Of a DNA stretch of 54,847 nucleotides, positions 1 through 9,708 are shown piece by piece; the first letter of the stretch is position 1; the number at the start of each line of letters is the position of its first letter. Origin of the DNA: a bacterium (GTDB taxonomy: Bacteria; UBP14; UBA6098; B30-G16); contig JAGGRZ010000152.1 in NCBI GenBank assembly GCA_021159335.1, positions 1 to 54,847 on the forward strand. The letters run 5' to 3'. Both the position numbers and the translations under genes were made by a program. Below the pieces are notes generated by a model, which was not told where the DNA came from, did not search any database, and saw nothing but the letters and a program-made list of their open reading frames with translations.

Positions 1-3000
1 ATCTATCGTAGACCCAGACATCTATGTAAGTCCGCGATGTGCCATCGGCGGGTAGTGTCGCGCTATCTGTGGCTTCCGGGTCGACCACGATTCTATCCGG
101 TGGCCCTGGCTGAAGAGTGAATGTTATGCTGGCGGTATCGGATACACTGGTATCACTCTCCGCATACGCATAAACCCTGACTCTCGGACGAGCTATAGTA
201 TCGGCGCGGATCATTATTTCGGCCACACCGCCCGTTGTGGTTCTGGTTGCGGGCATGGGCCTAACATAACCGCTGTCAGTAAAGAAGTGGACCATAACGC
301 CATCAGATACATAACCACCGCCAACAGTATAGACTATAGCGCGAAGTCTTGTGCTGTCCACTCCGTCGGCAGTAAGCATTAGTTTGTCGGCATCGAGAAC
401 GACAGTTCTGACGGGTGTAGGAATCATGGTTACTTGAGTGAACCCATACGCATCCCCGCAAGTTGCTGTTATGACCGCATTTCCTGTGGTGTTACCTGCG
501 CGAAGTTGAATGCGTGCTATCCCCGATGTGTCCGTGTATGCTACATTGCTCGGCACAAATTCTCCAAGCGTGGTGGTGAATGTTACTGCCTGCCCTGCTG
601 GAACTATGTTGCCGAACGCGTCGGTAACCCGAGCGAAAATATATGTGTTATCTATCCCGTTGGCGAAAAGCGTGCCCGGCGGGGTGTGGCTTGAGTCAGC
701 CCACAATATCATGTTTGCTGCGGGTCCAGGGACTATCGTTATCAAAGTGGAGTCCAGCACAGTTGTTCCTGGCGGAAGAGTGTCCCCTGCGAAAATCCAG
801 ACATAGCCGTCTCCAACATCAGTTCCTGCAGTGAAGTTGGTTACTGCATTCCCGCCCGAGGTGAATCGTGGAGAGATTATCGTCCCCATCCCGGGTGGCT
901 GGAACCAGAAGTAGATTTTTGTGTTCTCAGTAGCAGGCGAACCCGAAACATCGTAAACCGTTGCGGTAATAATGGAATTGGAGGTTCCGTCGGCGGTGAG
1001 TTGCGTTGGGTTAGCGGTGAGATTTATCGTTCCTATCTGGCTTTGTCGCAGGTAAACCTGAGTAACGCCTCTTGCCGCGCCGCACGACGCAGTAACCTGG
1101 CTCATTCCAGGGGTTAAGCCCGCTTTAAGCCAATCGTAAACTCTTCCGCTGTCGTCCGTGACGAGCGTGGTGAAAACCATGTCCCCAAGAGTCGCGCTTA
1201 TGTTAACTGTTAACCCAGCAGACACCGGATTCCCCCATGAATCAAATATTTGCGCTACAATCTCGCTTTGATCGATGTTGTTCGCAGATATGGTTTCTGG
1301 GGTAGCTGTCATGACTATCGTAGCTGGTTCGCCCGCCTGAAGGAGTATTGTGACTTCATCGTAGTGAGCGGAATCGCTTAGCGCGCGTATGGTTACAAGT
1401 CCACGCTTGGTTTTGGCTCTGAATGTGGCGGTAGCAGCACCCCCCGATGTGTATGAAACCCGTGGCATAACATCGCCAAGTGATGTATCACTAACAATGA
1501 AGAATATCGGAACACCATCGCTTACGAGATGTCCGCTCGTATCATATACCATCGCAGTAAGCTGGGCAGTAGAGGAACCATCTGCGGTAAGAGTGTATGC
1601 GGAGGATGTGAGCATTATGGTAGTTGGTGTCGTGCTTGTAAGCATTACGGTGCATTCTCCGTGTGCGCTACCGCATGTCCCGCGAATTAACGCTGAACCC
1701 GTTTGTCGTGCTGAGCGGATGAAAACAAATGTGCTACCCATGGTGTCGGTAACTCCAGATGCGGGGAAAACCTCGCCAAGGCTGGTGGTAAAATTAACAG
1801 TATAGCCCGAACCGACTCTATTGCCGTAGCGGTCGAACACTACAACGCCGATAGTATCAGTTGATACCGAATCGGCTGGTATCATGCCCCGCTGCGGAGT
1901 CATTCTTATAGTATAAGGTTGTCCGCCAACAAGCCTTATAAGCACTGAATCCCGCATCGTTCCGGCCTGTGCGATAATCCATGCGTTGCCCGCTCGAATT
2001 CCCGCGACGAATGTGTCGGCGAATGCCCCTCCTGAAGTTCGCGCGAGCCCTTTCCTCATTACGCCCATCGTGTCGGGCGATATGGTTAATGTTACCACGG
2101 TGCTATCGGCTATGGGACCGCCCGATGTGTTCCTGACATAACCGTAAATCCTCGTTTTTGAGCTTCCGTCAGCGGGGAGTTCCGCGGAGTCCGCGAAAAC
2201 CTGTATCTCGCCTATGTCAGCTGGAGTTAAGGTTATTCTTGCCTGACCGGTTGCCCCACCGCAGTTTACAGTTATTATTGCTATGCCGGGTGCGGTGCCT
2301 GCTCTGAATATGGCATCCGCGTATCCCGTTGTGTCACCCATGGCGTGGGTTATGTCCGTTGGGGTTATGTAGCCGTTTGTGGCGGAAAAATCTACTGTTA
2401 ATCCTGTTTCCACCCAATTTCCGTAGGCGTCCTTTATGTAGGCTCGCACTCTGGTGGTGTCCGTGCCGTTAGCCACCAATACATCGGTATCTGGAACGAC
2501 AATTATTTCTGCGGGAGGTCCCGGACGCAATGTTATGAATACCGTGTCCGTGGCAGCGCCAGCAACGGCGGCTACGAAGGCTGTCTCTGGTGCGGATGTT
2601 CCGCTTGTGAAAGTTGCGTTCCCCCAGCCCCCTGATGTTAAAACTACCGATGGGCTAATAACGCCACCGAAGGACGAAAGGAAAATGGGCGTGCTGTCCG
2701 CGACCGCGCTGCTAGTAGAATCCTGAGCGTAAACATTTATTCCCGTCGACGAGTGACCGTCAGCTACTAACGAAATCGAGTCAGCGTAAATGCTGAGAAT
2801 GGCTACATTCTGTGGTATCAGCCATATGTATGCGGTGCCAGTAACACCGCCACAGGTAGCCGTTATAGTTGCTCTGCCAACAGTAGAACCAGCGGTATAT
2901 GTACAGATTATAGTGTCACCAGTAAAGCCCGTAGTCGGGACTATTGAACCTAAATCAGTGCTTATTGAAACGCTTTGCGCTGGGTCGACGATGTTGCCGT

Positions 3001-6000
3001 AAACATCGAGCACGACTATTCTTACTTCCGCATTAGCATCGGAGCCGGCATACAGGGTTCCCGGTATTGCTATTATTTCAATGGTCGCTGGTGCCCCCGA
3101 GATGTAAGTAATGTCCGTTGAGCCGATTATCGTGTCCGTTGTGGTGCGATATTCTGCGGTTATTATAGCGCGTCCTTTTGTGGTGGGAGCAGTAAGCGTT
3201 ACCGTAGCTACTCCTCCTGATGTGGTGGCGATAGTGTCTATGGTCCCGAATGGGTTGCCAAGCGTATCTCTAACATGGAAAATAACTGGAAGACCATCGC
3301 CAACTAATTCACCTCTGCTGTTGAGTAAGCGCGCAGTTATCGTGCTTGTTGAAATACCATCGGCCGTTATTCGTGGCGGGTCAGCTTTGACAAGTATGGT
3401 CGCAGGTTGCTCGCGAGTTAGCGTTATATCCGCGGTAGCATATGCCCCCTCACACGAGGCGGTTATCCTCGCCGTGCCCGGTGTCGTCCCTGCTGTGAAC
3501 ATGGCATAAGCAATCCCTGAGGAGTTAGTGTTTGTGCTCGTTGGGTTTATGGTACCGAGCAGTGCGCCGAATGTTACGGTTCTGCCAGCACCAACGCTAT
3601 TGCCAAACCTGTCGTAAACTGTTGCGATAACATTTGTTATGCTCACACCATCGGCAGGCAAGATGGTATCCTCGACGGTAAGAACCATTGAGTCAGCTTG
3701 TCCTGCGGTGAGCGTTATATCCGCATAGCCACAAACTGTATCGACGCACGCTTTGATTCTTGCTATTCCGACTTTCGTACCCGCTCTGAACTGCACTGCA
3801 GCGTAACCGCTGTCTGTAAGCCCGATTGTTGGCAGAAGAGTCCCCAGCGTATCGCCAGTCAATGTGTCTACGACGAGCTCAAATGTAACGGGAGTTCCAT
3901 CCGATATAGGATTTCCAAGCGAATCTATGACGAAAGCTCGCACCATGGACATTGATACGCCATCAGCAGTGATTGATGCGGGTTCCACAGTGACCGATAC
4001 CATCGCGGCGTCAGTTCTGGTGAATGCTATCTCTGCGCTTCCTACCGCTGAACCTGAACGAGCCGTAACTCTTGCTATGCCTACTTCCCGGCTGCTTCTT
4101 ATTGTAGCATACGCCTTGCCTGCGGAATTTGTCAGTGCTGTGGCAGGTGATATAGATCCGAGCGTTATCGAGAAATTGACCGCAACCCCTGCCCCTAAAG
4201 CATTACCATAAGCGTCGTATAGCTTCGCTGTCACCGCAGCAGTAGAGAAGCTGTCGGCTGGTATTGATGACGGGATTATTGTAAGCTCAATGGAGTCAGC
4301 CTCGCCAGGAATAAGCCTTACCATGACTGAATCTATTATAGTGTCCACAAACGCTATTATCCATGCTGTTTGGGCTAAAGTTCCGGACCGATATTGTGCG
4401 CTGAATCTTCCGCTGTCGGTGTATGCTATTGCCGGTAGCACGAATCCATTATCACCTGCTGCTGTGCCCACACCGTGCACCTCAAGATGTACTGGTGTTC
4501 GGTCTGTTATGGGCATTCCGGCTGCGTTGTAAACTGTTCCAAAGACCGTTGCTGTGTCCATCTGATTGGCTATCAAGGTTGTCCTGCTTATCGTCAGCGA
4601 GATATTGGCTACATCGGTCGGTATGAGGTCGACAGCTACTCTTCCCACTGCGGCGCCGCAATTGGCTATGATGAATGCCGTTCCTGAGCGGATACCGGCA
4701 TGAAATGTAGTCGTAAAATTGCCTGAAGAATCGGTATAAGCCACGCTGTCAACGCTGCCCATAAGCGGGTCGGTTGAAAATCTTACTTCGTGGCCGAAGC
4801 CTATAGGATTGCCGAAGGCATCGTAAACAGTGCCAGTTATGACGGATGTTGTCGTTCCATTAGCTGGTATTGTAGTCGGGTCAGCGGACATTACTATATT
4901 GGCTGGTGGTCCGGGGACTATTTCGACATAGGTCGTTCCAACAACACCTCCTCCTGCATCGGCAATTATCTCCGCGATACCTGTTGTCGTTGGCGCGCGG
5001 AGAGTTGATATAGCATCTCCACTGTCAGTATATGCCGTTGGTGGAATTATCACCCCCAATGATGTTGTGAATGACACTGGGGAGCCGTCTGGCACAGTAG
5101 AACCGCTGCTATCGAGGACGGTGGCTATTATCCGGGTCGTCGAGATACCGTCTGCTGGAAGTCGCGTTGAATCAGCTCGAACTATAATCCTTGCTGCCAC
5201 AAGCGGCGCAAAATATACCTCAACTGTTGCCTCAGCGCTTCCTGATGTAGCGCGTATATGAGCGATTCCCGCGTTTCGCACGCTCGTTAATGTCATCGTT
5301 ACAGTACCGGTGCTGTCGGTAAAGCCATAGTCATAGTCGAAAATTCCACGATCAGTCGAGAAATTAACTCTTACTCCTCTTCCAACGGGATTTGAATGTG
5401 CATCGTAAACCCGAGCAGTAATAATAGATTGTGAAACACCATCTGCAGGTATTGTGTCTGGGCTTGCTGAAAGCACTATCATCTGCGGTTCACCCGGAAC
5501 GAATTCCACCCGCGCGCTGTCCGAGTGTCCAACGCAGTTAGCATATACCCAGCCTATCCCCGTTGATTCAGGAGCTGTAAGTGTTGCGGTGGCTATTCCA
5601 CCGCTCGTTAGTGCTATAGGGGTTATAGTCCCCATGGTGGCGGTAAAACTAACGGCCGTGCCGTCCGGAACCGGTTCTCCTGACGAGGTTCTGACATCAG
5701 CGGTAACATTCGCTGTACTCGTCCCATCAGCCGTAAGAACGCTCGGGGTAACTGTTATTATTATGTAAGCCACATCGGAGGTTACAAACCATACATCCAC
5801 AGCCTCGATGGCATCTTCGCATGTAGCTGTTACTGTGGCTCTTCCTATAACTTCGCTGCTCGTAAGCGTTGTTGTGAATGCTCCTGTTTCGTCAGTAAGA
5901 ACAGGTGATATAACGCTTCCCAAAGTAGTGGAGAGTTGAACAGGAATGTTTTCCGGCAATGCATTACCGTAAGCGTCGTAACACCTTCCAGTTATACTCG

Positions 6001-9000
6001 AGCGTGAATAGCCATCAGCCGCGATGGTTTCAGGAACTGCTGAAAGGGTGATAGTTCTGCACCGCCCGGCGTTAACTTTTACGATCTGCGTGTCAGCCAG
6101 AACCCCGCATTGAGCTATTATGGTGTCGATGCCAACGAGTGTATCGGGAATGTAGATGGCGTTTATTTTGCCGTCGACTGTGGTGGCCATGGGTGGTATT
6201 ATGGTTCCCATGAGGGACCTAAGATTCACTACCGTGCCGTCTATGATCGGCGAAAGGAACGAATCGTAAACTTCGACTAAAATATTGGCTGTATCCCCAC
6301 CAAGTCTTATCTGGTCGGGATTAACGGTTAGAATCATTAAATATGGCTGAGGACCGTATAAAACCAGCTCTTTCTGTCCTATAGCTGAGCCTGATGTCGC
6401 GCGAACTATGTCAAGTCCGGTCGAGGTTCCAGCTTGATAACGTGTTCTCGCTATGCCAAGGGAGTCTGTTATTGAAGATGTTGGTATCAAAGTCCCAAGC
6501 GAAGCATCAAACGATACGGTGTTCCCGGAGAGAAGATGGTTACCGTAAGCATCAAAGAGTTGAGCCGTAATGTTTGCCGTTGAATGTCCATCCGCTGGGA
6601 GCGAGTCGCGGTCCGAGGAAACCTCGATTCGTGCTACCTCGCCAGGTTTAACATCGATAACGAGTGTGTCGGATACTATTCCGCTAACAGTGGCTATTAT
6701 CGTGTCGGGCACTGCAACTGTGGCGGCTGTGAACACGGCGTTAGCTGCACCAGCAATAGTGAATGCCGTTGGTGGTGTGATGGTGCCATATCTTGCGCTA
6801 AACGAAACTGGCACGGCATCCGAAACTATGCCGCCGGTTGAATCGTAAACATTCGCCACGATATCGAGATTTTGAGCTACTCTTACTGTATCCGCACTTG
6901 CTGAAAGAATTATAGTCGCAACGGGGCATGGGATATATGTTATGTTCGCTGTCCCCTCAACTGTAGCACCAGTTCGGGCAGTTATTCTTGCCGTTACAGG
7001 ATATCTTGCCGCGTGAACCACAGCGTGGGCTATGCCCAGTGAATCGGTGATAGCTGTAGAGGTTATCGTGCCGTCTGTTATCGTGAAGTTTACCGAAGTA
7101 CCCGCCCTCAGATGGTTCCCGTATGAGTCGAAAACCTGCGCGTAAACATCGGCTGTTGCGGTGGTCTCAGCAAAAATCGTTTCCGGAACTACCGTCACAT
7201 TTATTGAATATGGTGGCCCTGGTGTGAAGTCCACAAGAAGCGTATCTGCTATCACGGCACCACCCGCTGATTTCGCCTCAGCAACTACTGTGTCCCATCC
7301 GGCGACTGTGCCGGAACGAAGCAAGACTTTTGCATAGCCATCTCTCGTCGTTGATGATAATGAATCGACAAAAGCCATCGAAACGCCTATGGGGACTAAA
7401 TTCCCAGCAGTAGTCTTGAAAAGTATTGGTGTGCCGTCCGATACCGGACCGTAGGCTGAGTCGAGAACCTGTGCGGAAAGTGTATCTATGGATGTTCCGT
7501 TGGCTGGTATCGACATGGACGATGCGAAAAGCGATATGTGCATGGGTATTGTTCCTTTAAGGTATATGCTCCCGACTCCGCTGGCTGCCCCGCAGGATGC
7601 CTGTATGTTCCACAATCCAGCGACATTCCCGCTTCTGAATATGGTCCACGCTATACCCTGAGTGTCGGTAAGCGCAGTCGATGTGTAAAGCGAACCCGTT
7701 GGTGCAGAGAATGTTACCGTGTTACCACCGTCTATGTGATTGCCAAATTGGTCGAAAACCTGCGCGTAAACTGTTGTAGTGTCTGAGTTATTGGCCCATA
7801 TCGTGTCCCGGGAGAACCACACATTAACGCTGAACGGCGCTCCCGGAACGAATTTTACAGTTATCGTATCAGTAGCGGTAAGGTTGCCCAACGAGTCGAA
7901 CCCTGATGCAGCTACGAGGACATCGTGGGCGAGGTTTGAGGGGTTTAGATAGACTGTCGCAATCCCGTCGGTGGTGTGCGTTATGTAGCGTGATTCGAAT
8001 CTGGTTGCTCTTGGGGTAGACCTGAATGTGCCGTCCTCAGCCCAGAAGGTTATTGGCGTACCGTCTGAAACAGGACGGAAATTCGAGTCCGAAACGGTTG
8101 CGGTAAGAAGTATCGCGCTGTCGCTACCGACAGTTATGATAGTTGGTGTGGCTGAAAGGTCGATGTGCCGTGGTATGGAACTCGTAAGATATATGGTCAT
8201 GTGCGCGGCTATAGTCCCGTATGATGCTCCTATGTCCACTTCGCCCGGGACAAACCCTGCCGTGTAACGAACTGTAGCCACTCCCGTGTCGTTCGTATAG
8301 GCAACCTCGGGATAAACTTCTCCCGACGATGCGTTGAATGCTACCGGGTAGCCTGCGCTGACGCGGTTGCCAAATTGATCCGTCAGTATCGCGGATATCA
8401 TGGTGTTGTCGGCGCCGTTGGCTGTAAGTATAGTATCCTCTGCGTAGAGGTCTATGTGAGCGGGTGGTCCGGGAAGAAAACGGACATAAGCAGTATCGGC
8501 AAGCGGATTCGCTCGGGCAACCACCATCACGCGCCCTATAGTGTAATCAGCTTGAAGAAATGCGTTAGCCTGACCATCGACCGTATAGACGAGTATGGAT
8601 TCTGGTCCCGCAAAGCTGCTTCGTTTCGATTCCAGTCGTCTACTTATCAGCCCAAATGGTGTTTTAAGCCATCTTACTCCGAAAAGGTGTCCATGCTCAA
8701 CCCATATCCATACTGGCATACCATCAGGTGCAGGAAGGCGCGATTCTCCTACTGTAACGAAGGCTGTTATTTTTATCGTATCCCTGCCGTTGGCTATGGC
8801 GGTATCAGGGTCAACAGAAAGTCTTATGCTTGATGCTATTGGTTCTATTATGGGCACATGAACAGTATCGTTAATCGATGGATCCGATGTTATGTAACCT
8901 TTTACTATGGTTGTCTCTGGGTGTCCTGGCTCGACCACGCCCACAAGCCCCATACCGTCCGAATTGGTGGTAAGCGAACTTTTATTTAATCTTGCGGTTC

Positions 9001-9580
9001 CAGCCTCTACACTGAACCCCACCTTGACTCCAGGTGCTGGTCCACCAGCGCTGTCGGTGACTATAACATCAATCCACGCAGTATCGCCACTGCCAGAATA
9101 TATCGGCTGGCGGAGAACGAGCCTTATTTGCGCCGGAGGAGAGTAGTCAGGACCTACTATGCGAAAAATCTTGCTTTTGCTGTATTCCTCGCGCCCGTAA
9201 GCTTTGGCGATAACTATGATGGTGCTTTCGGCGGGTATTTCGACTCCAACCAGGCTAAGATAAACGCATGCGGTGCCTTTCTCGTTTGGCGAGGCGCTTT
9301 CCTGCCAATCCATGGGCTCGTTATTTATAACAGCGCTGAAAAATACTGCCTCGCTCGTGGGCATGGGATTGCCTTTTGAGTCAACTACATGTGCGCAAAC
9401 TTTGTTGTCGTATCTTGAGGCTCGAAGAGGGTCGGGTATAGCGTAAAGCGAATCTATGTTCCAGACAGCAAAAAGTCCCGGTGGATAAGGGTTACCGTGT
9501 TGTTGACAGCCAAAAAATATTATTGATGTAATTATTGAAATAAAAAGGGCGGAATAAGCAAGCAATCGCCTATATTTCAT
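1..9580 (-). CDS. Giant multi-domain Ig-like (Big_1/invasin-type) surface lipoprotein, 3' end outside the window
   Basis: The reading frame is open from the ATG at 9580 to the window edge, at least 3193 residues, with no stop and the same frame at 9058, 4918 and 4. Residues 1-25 form a lipoprotein signal: basic start, hydrophobic core, then IIFFGC with Cys25 as the lipidation site. GGAGG lies 8 bases before the start. After a divergent first domain, the rest is about thirty beta-sandwich repeats of roughly 100 residues, recognisable by ADG(T/S)S, I(T/I)A.VYD..GN, V.FS/T..G and A.ITA.CG. They alternate as two types, joined by PG.P(A/Y).I or by a TP..I.L linker. Big_1 domains are known as rigid stalks of intimins and invasins; here the anchor is N-terminal lipid. 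I infer a long periplasmic or surface fibre, perhaps an adhesin. The C-terminus, and any tip or cargo domain, is not visible. Confidence 0.9.
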   Translation of the reverse strand, partial: MKYRRLLAYSALFISIITSIIFFGCQQHGNPYPPGLFAVWNIDSLYAIPDPLRASRYDNKVCAHVVDSKGNPMPTSEAVFFSAVINNEPMDWQESASPNEKGTACVYLSLVGVEIPAESTIIVIAKAYGREEYSKSKIFRIVGPDYSPPAQIRLVLRQPIYSGSGDTAWIDVIVTDSAGGPAPGVKVGFSVEAGTARLNKSSLTTNSDGMGLVGVVEPGHPETTIVKGYITSDPSINDTVHVPIIEPIASSIRLSVDPDTAIANGRDTIKITAFVTVGESRLPAPDGMPVWIWVEHGHLFGVRWLKTPFGLISRRLESKRSSFAGPESILVYTVDGQANAFLQADYTIGRVMVVARANPLADTAYVRFLPGPPAHIDLYAEDTILTANGADNTMISAILTDQFGNRVSAGYPVAFNASSGEVYPEVAYTNDTGVATVRYTAGFVPGEVDIGASYGTIAAHMTIYLTSSIPRHIDLSATPTIITVGSDSAILLTATVSDSNFRPVSDGTPITFWAEDGTFRSTPRATRFESRYITHTTDGIATVYLNPSNLAHDVLVAASGFDSLGNLTATDTITVKFVPGAPFSVNVWFSRDTIWANNSDTTTVYAQVFDQFGNHIDGGNTVTFSAPTGSLYTSTALTDTQGIAWTIFRSGNVAGLWNIQASCGAASGVGSIYLKGTIPMHISLFASSMSIPANGTSIDTLSAQVLDSAYGPVSDGTPILFKTTAGNLVPIGVSMAFVDSLSSTTRDGYAKVLLRSGTVAGWDTVVAEAKSAGGAVIADTLLVDFTPGPPYSINVTVVPETIFAETTATADVYAQVFDSYGNHLRAGTSVNFTITDGTITSTAITDSLGIAHAVVHAARYPVTARITARTGATVEGTANITYIPCPVATIILSASADTVRVAQNLDIVANVYDSTGGIVSDAVPVSFSARYGTITPPTAFTIAGAANAVFTAATVAVPDTIIATVSGIVSDTLVIDVKPGEVARIEVSSDRDSLPADGHSTANITAQLFDAYGNHLLSGNTVSFDASLGTLIPTSSITDSLGIARTRYQAGTSTGLDIVRATSGSAIGQKELVLYGPQPYLMILTVNPDQIRLGGDTANILVEVYDSFLSPIIDGTVVNLRSLMGTIIPPMATTVDGKINAIYIPDTLVGIDTIIAQCGVLADTQIVKVNAGRCRTITLSAVPETIAADGYSRSSITGRCYDAYGNALPENIPVQLSTTLGSVISPVLTDETGAFTTTLTSSEVIGRATVTATCEDAIEAVDVWFVTSDVAYIIITVTPSVLTADGTSTANVTADVRTSSGEPVPDGTAVSFTATMGTITPIALTSGGIATATLTAPESTGIGWVYANCVGHSDSARVEFVPGEPQMIVLSASPDTIPADGVSQSIITARVYDAHSNPVGRGVRVNFSTDRGIFDYDYGFTDSTGTVTMTLTSVRNAGIAHIRATSGSAEATVEVYFAPLVAARIIVRADSTRLPADGISTTRIIATVLDSSGSTVPDGSPVSFTTSLGVIIPPTAYTDSGDAISTLRAPTTTGIAEIIADAGGGVVGTTYVEIVPGPPANIVMSADPTTIPANGTTTSVITGTVYDAFGNPIGFGHEVRFSTDPLMGSVDSVAYTDSSGNFTTTFHAGIRSGTAFIIANCGAAVGRVAVDLIPTDVANISLTISRTTLIANQMDTATVFGTVYNAAGMPITDRTPVHLEVHGVGTAAGDNGFVLPAIAYTDSGRFSAQYRSGTLAQTAWIIAFVDTIIDSVMVRLIPGEADSIELTIIPSSIPADSFSTAAVTAKLYDAYGNALGAGVAVNFSITLGSISPATALTNSAGKAYATIRSSREVGIARVTARSGSAVGSAEIAFTRTDAAMVSVTVEPASITADGVSMSMVRAFVIDSLGNPISDGTPVTFELVVDTLTGDTLGTLLPTIGLTDSGYAAVQFRAGTKVGIARIKACVDTVCGYADITLTAGQADSMVLTVEDTILPADGVSITNVIATVYDRFGNSVGAGRTVTFGALLGTINPTSTNTNSSGIAYAMFTAGTTPGTARITASCEGAYATADITLTREQPATILVKADPPRITADGISTSTITARLLNSRGELVGDGLPVIFHVRDTLGNPFGTIDTIATTSGGVATVTLTAPTTKGRAIITAEYRTTTDTIIGSTDITYISGAPATIEIIAIPGTLYAGSDANAEVRIVVLDVYGNIVDPAQSVSISTDLGSIVPTTGFTGDTIICTYTAGSTVGRATITATCGGVTGTAYIWLIPQNVAILSIYADSISLVADGHSSTGINVYAQDSTSSAVADSTPIFLSSFGGVISPSVVLTSGGWGNATFTSGTSAPETAFVAAVAGAATDTVFITLRPGPPAEIIVVPDTDVLVANGTDTTRVRAYIKDAYGNWVETGLTVDFSATNGYITPTDITHAMGDTTGYADAIFRAGTAPGIAIITVNCGGATGQARITLTPADIGEIQVFADSAELPADGSSKTRIYGYVRNTSGGPIADSTVVTLTISPDTMGVMRKGLARTSGGAFADTFVAGIRAGNAWIIAQAGTMRDSVLIRLVGGQPYTIRMTPQRGMIPADSVSTDTIGVVVFDRYGNRVGSGYTVNFTTSLGEVFPASGVTDTMGSTFVFIRSARQTGSALIRGTCGSAHGECTVMLTSTTPTTIMLTSSAYTLTADGSSTAQLTAMVYDTSGHLVSDGVPIFFIVSDTSLGDVMPRVSYTSGGAATATFRAKTKRGLVTIRALSDSAHYDEVTILLQAGEPATIVMTATPETISANNIDQSEIVAQIFDSWGNPVSAGLTVNISATLGDMVFTTLVTDDSGRVYDWLKAGLTPGMSQVTASCGAARGVTQVYLRQSQIGTINLTANPTQLTADGTSNSIITATVYDVSGSPATENTKIYFWFQPPGMGTIISPRFTSGGNAVTNFTAGTDVGDGYVWIFAGDTLPPGTTVLDSTLITIVPGPAANMILWADSSHTPPGTLFANGIDNTYIFARVTDAFGNIVPAGQAVTFTTTLGEFVPSNVAYTDTSGIARIQLRAGNTTGNAVITATCGDAYGFTQVTMIPTPVRTVVLDADKLMLTADGVDSTRLRAIVYTVGGGYVSDGVMVHFFTDSGYVRPMPATRTTTGGVAEIMIRADTIARPRVRVYAYAESDTSVSDTASITFTLQPGPPDRIVVDPEATDSATLPADGTSRTYIDVWVYDR

Positions 9581-9616
9581 GGTATAAACCTCCGAACTTA
9601 ATTTATATCAAAAATA

Positions 9617-9644
9617 AGTATAGATATCTTTAGAAATTTGTCAA
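9617..9644 (-). promoter_or_regulatory. Sigma70-type promoter for the giant lipoprotein gene
   Basis: On the minus strand TTGACA (9639-9644) is followed after 16 bases by TATACT (9617-9622). Transcription would start near 9610, giving a leader of about 30 bases that contains the GGAGG ribosome binding site. The -35 matches consensus perfectly. Confidence 0.7.
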
Positions 9645-9708
9645 GATAATTAGCGCAATTCTAATTAAATCAAGAAATTTTGAAGATTACAAAATGTAAG
9701 TTGCGAAG

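Noticed and set aside
434-9379. Many plus-strand open frames of 60-150 codons across the first 9.4 kb
   Set aside because: They are antisense shadows of the continuous minus-strand Ig-repeat gene. They lack ribosome binding sites and sensible protein features, while the minus frame is uninterrupted and repeats clear domains.
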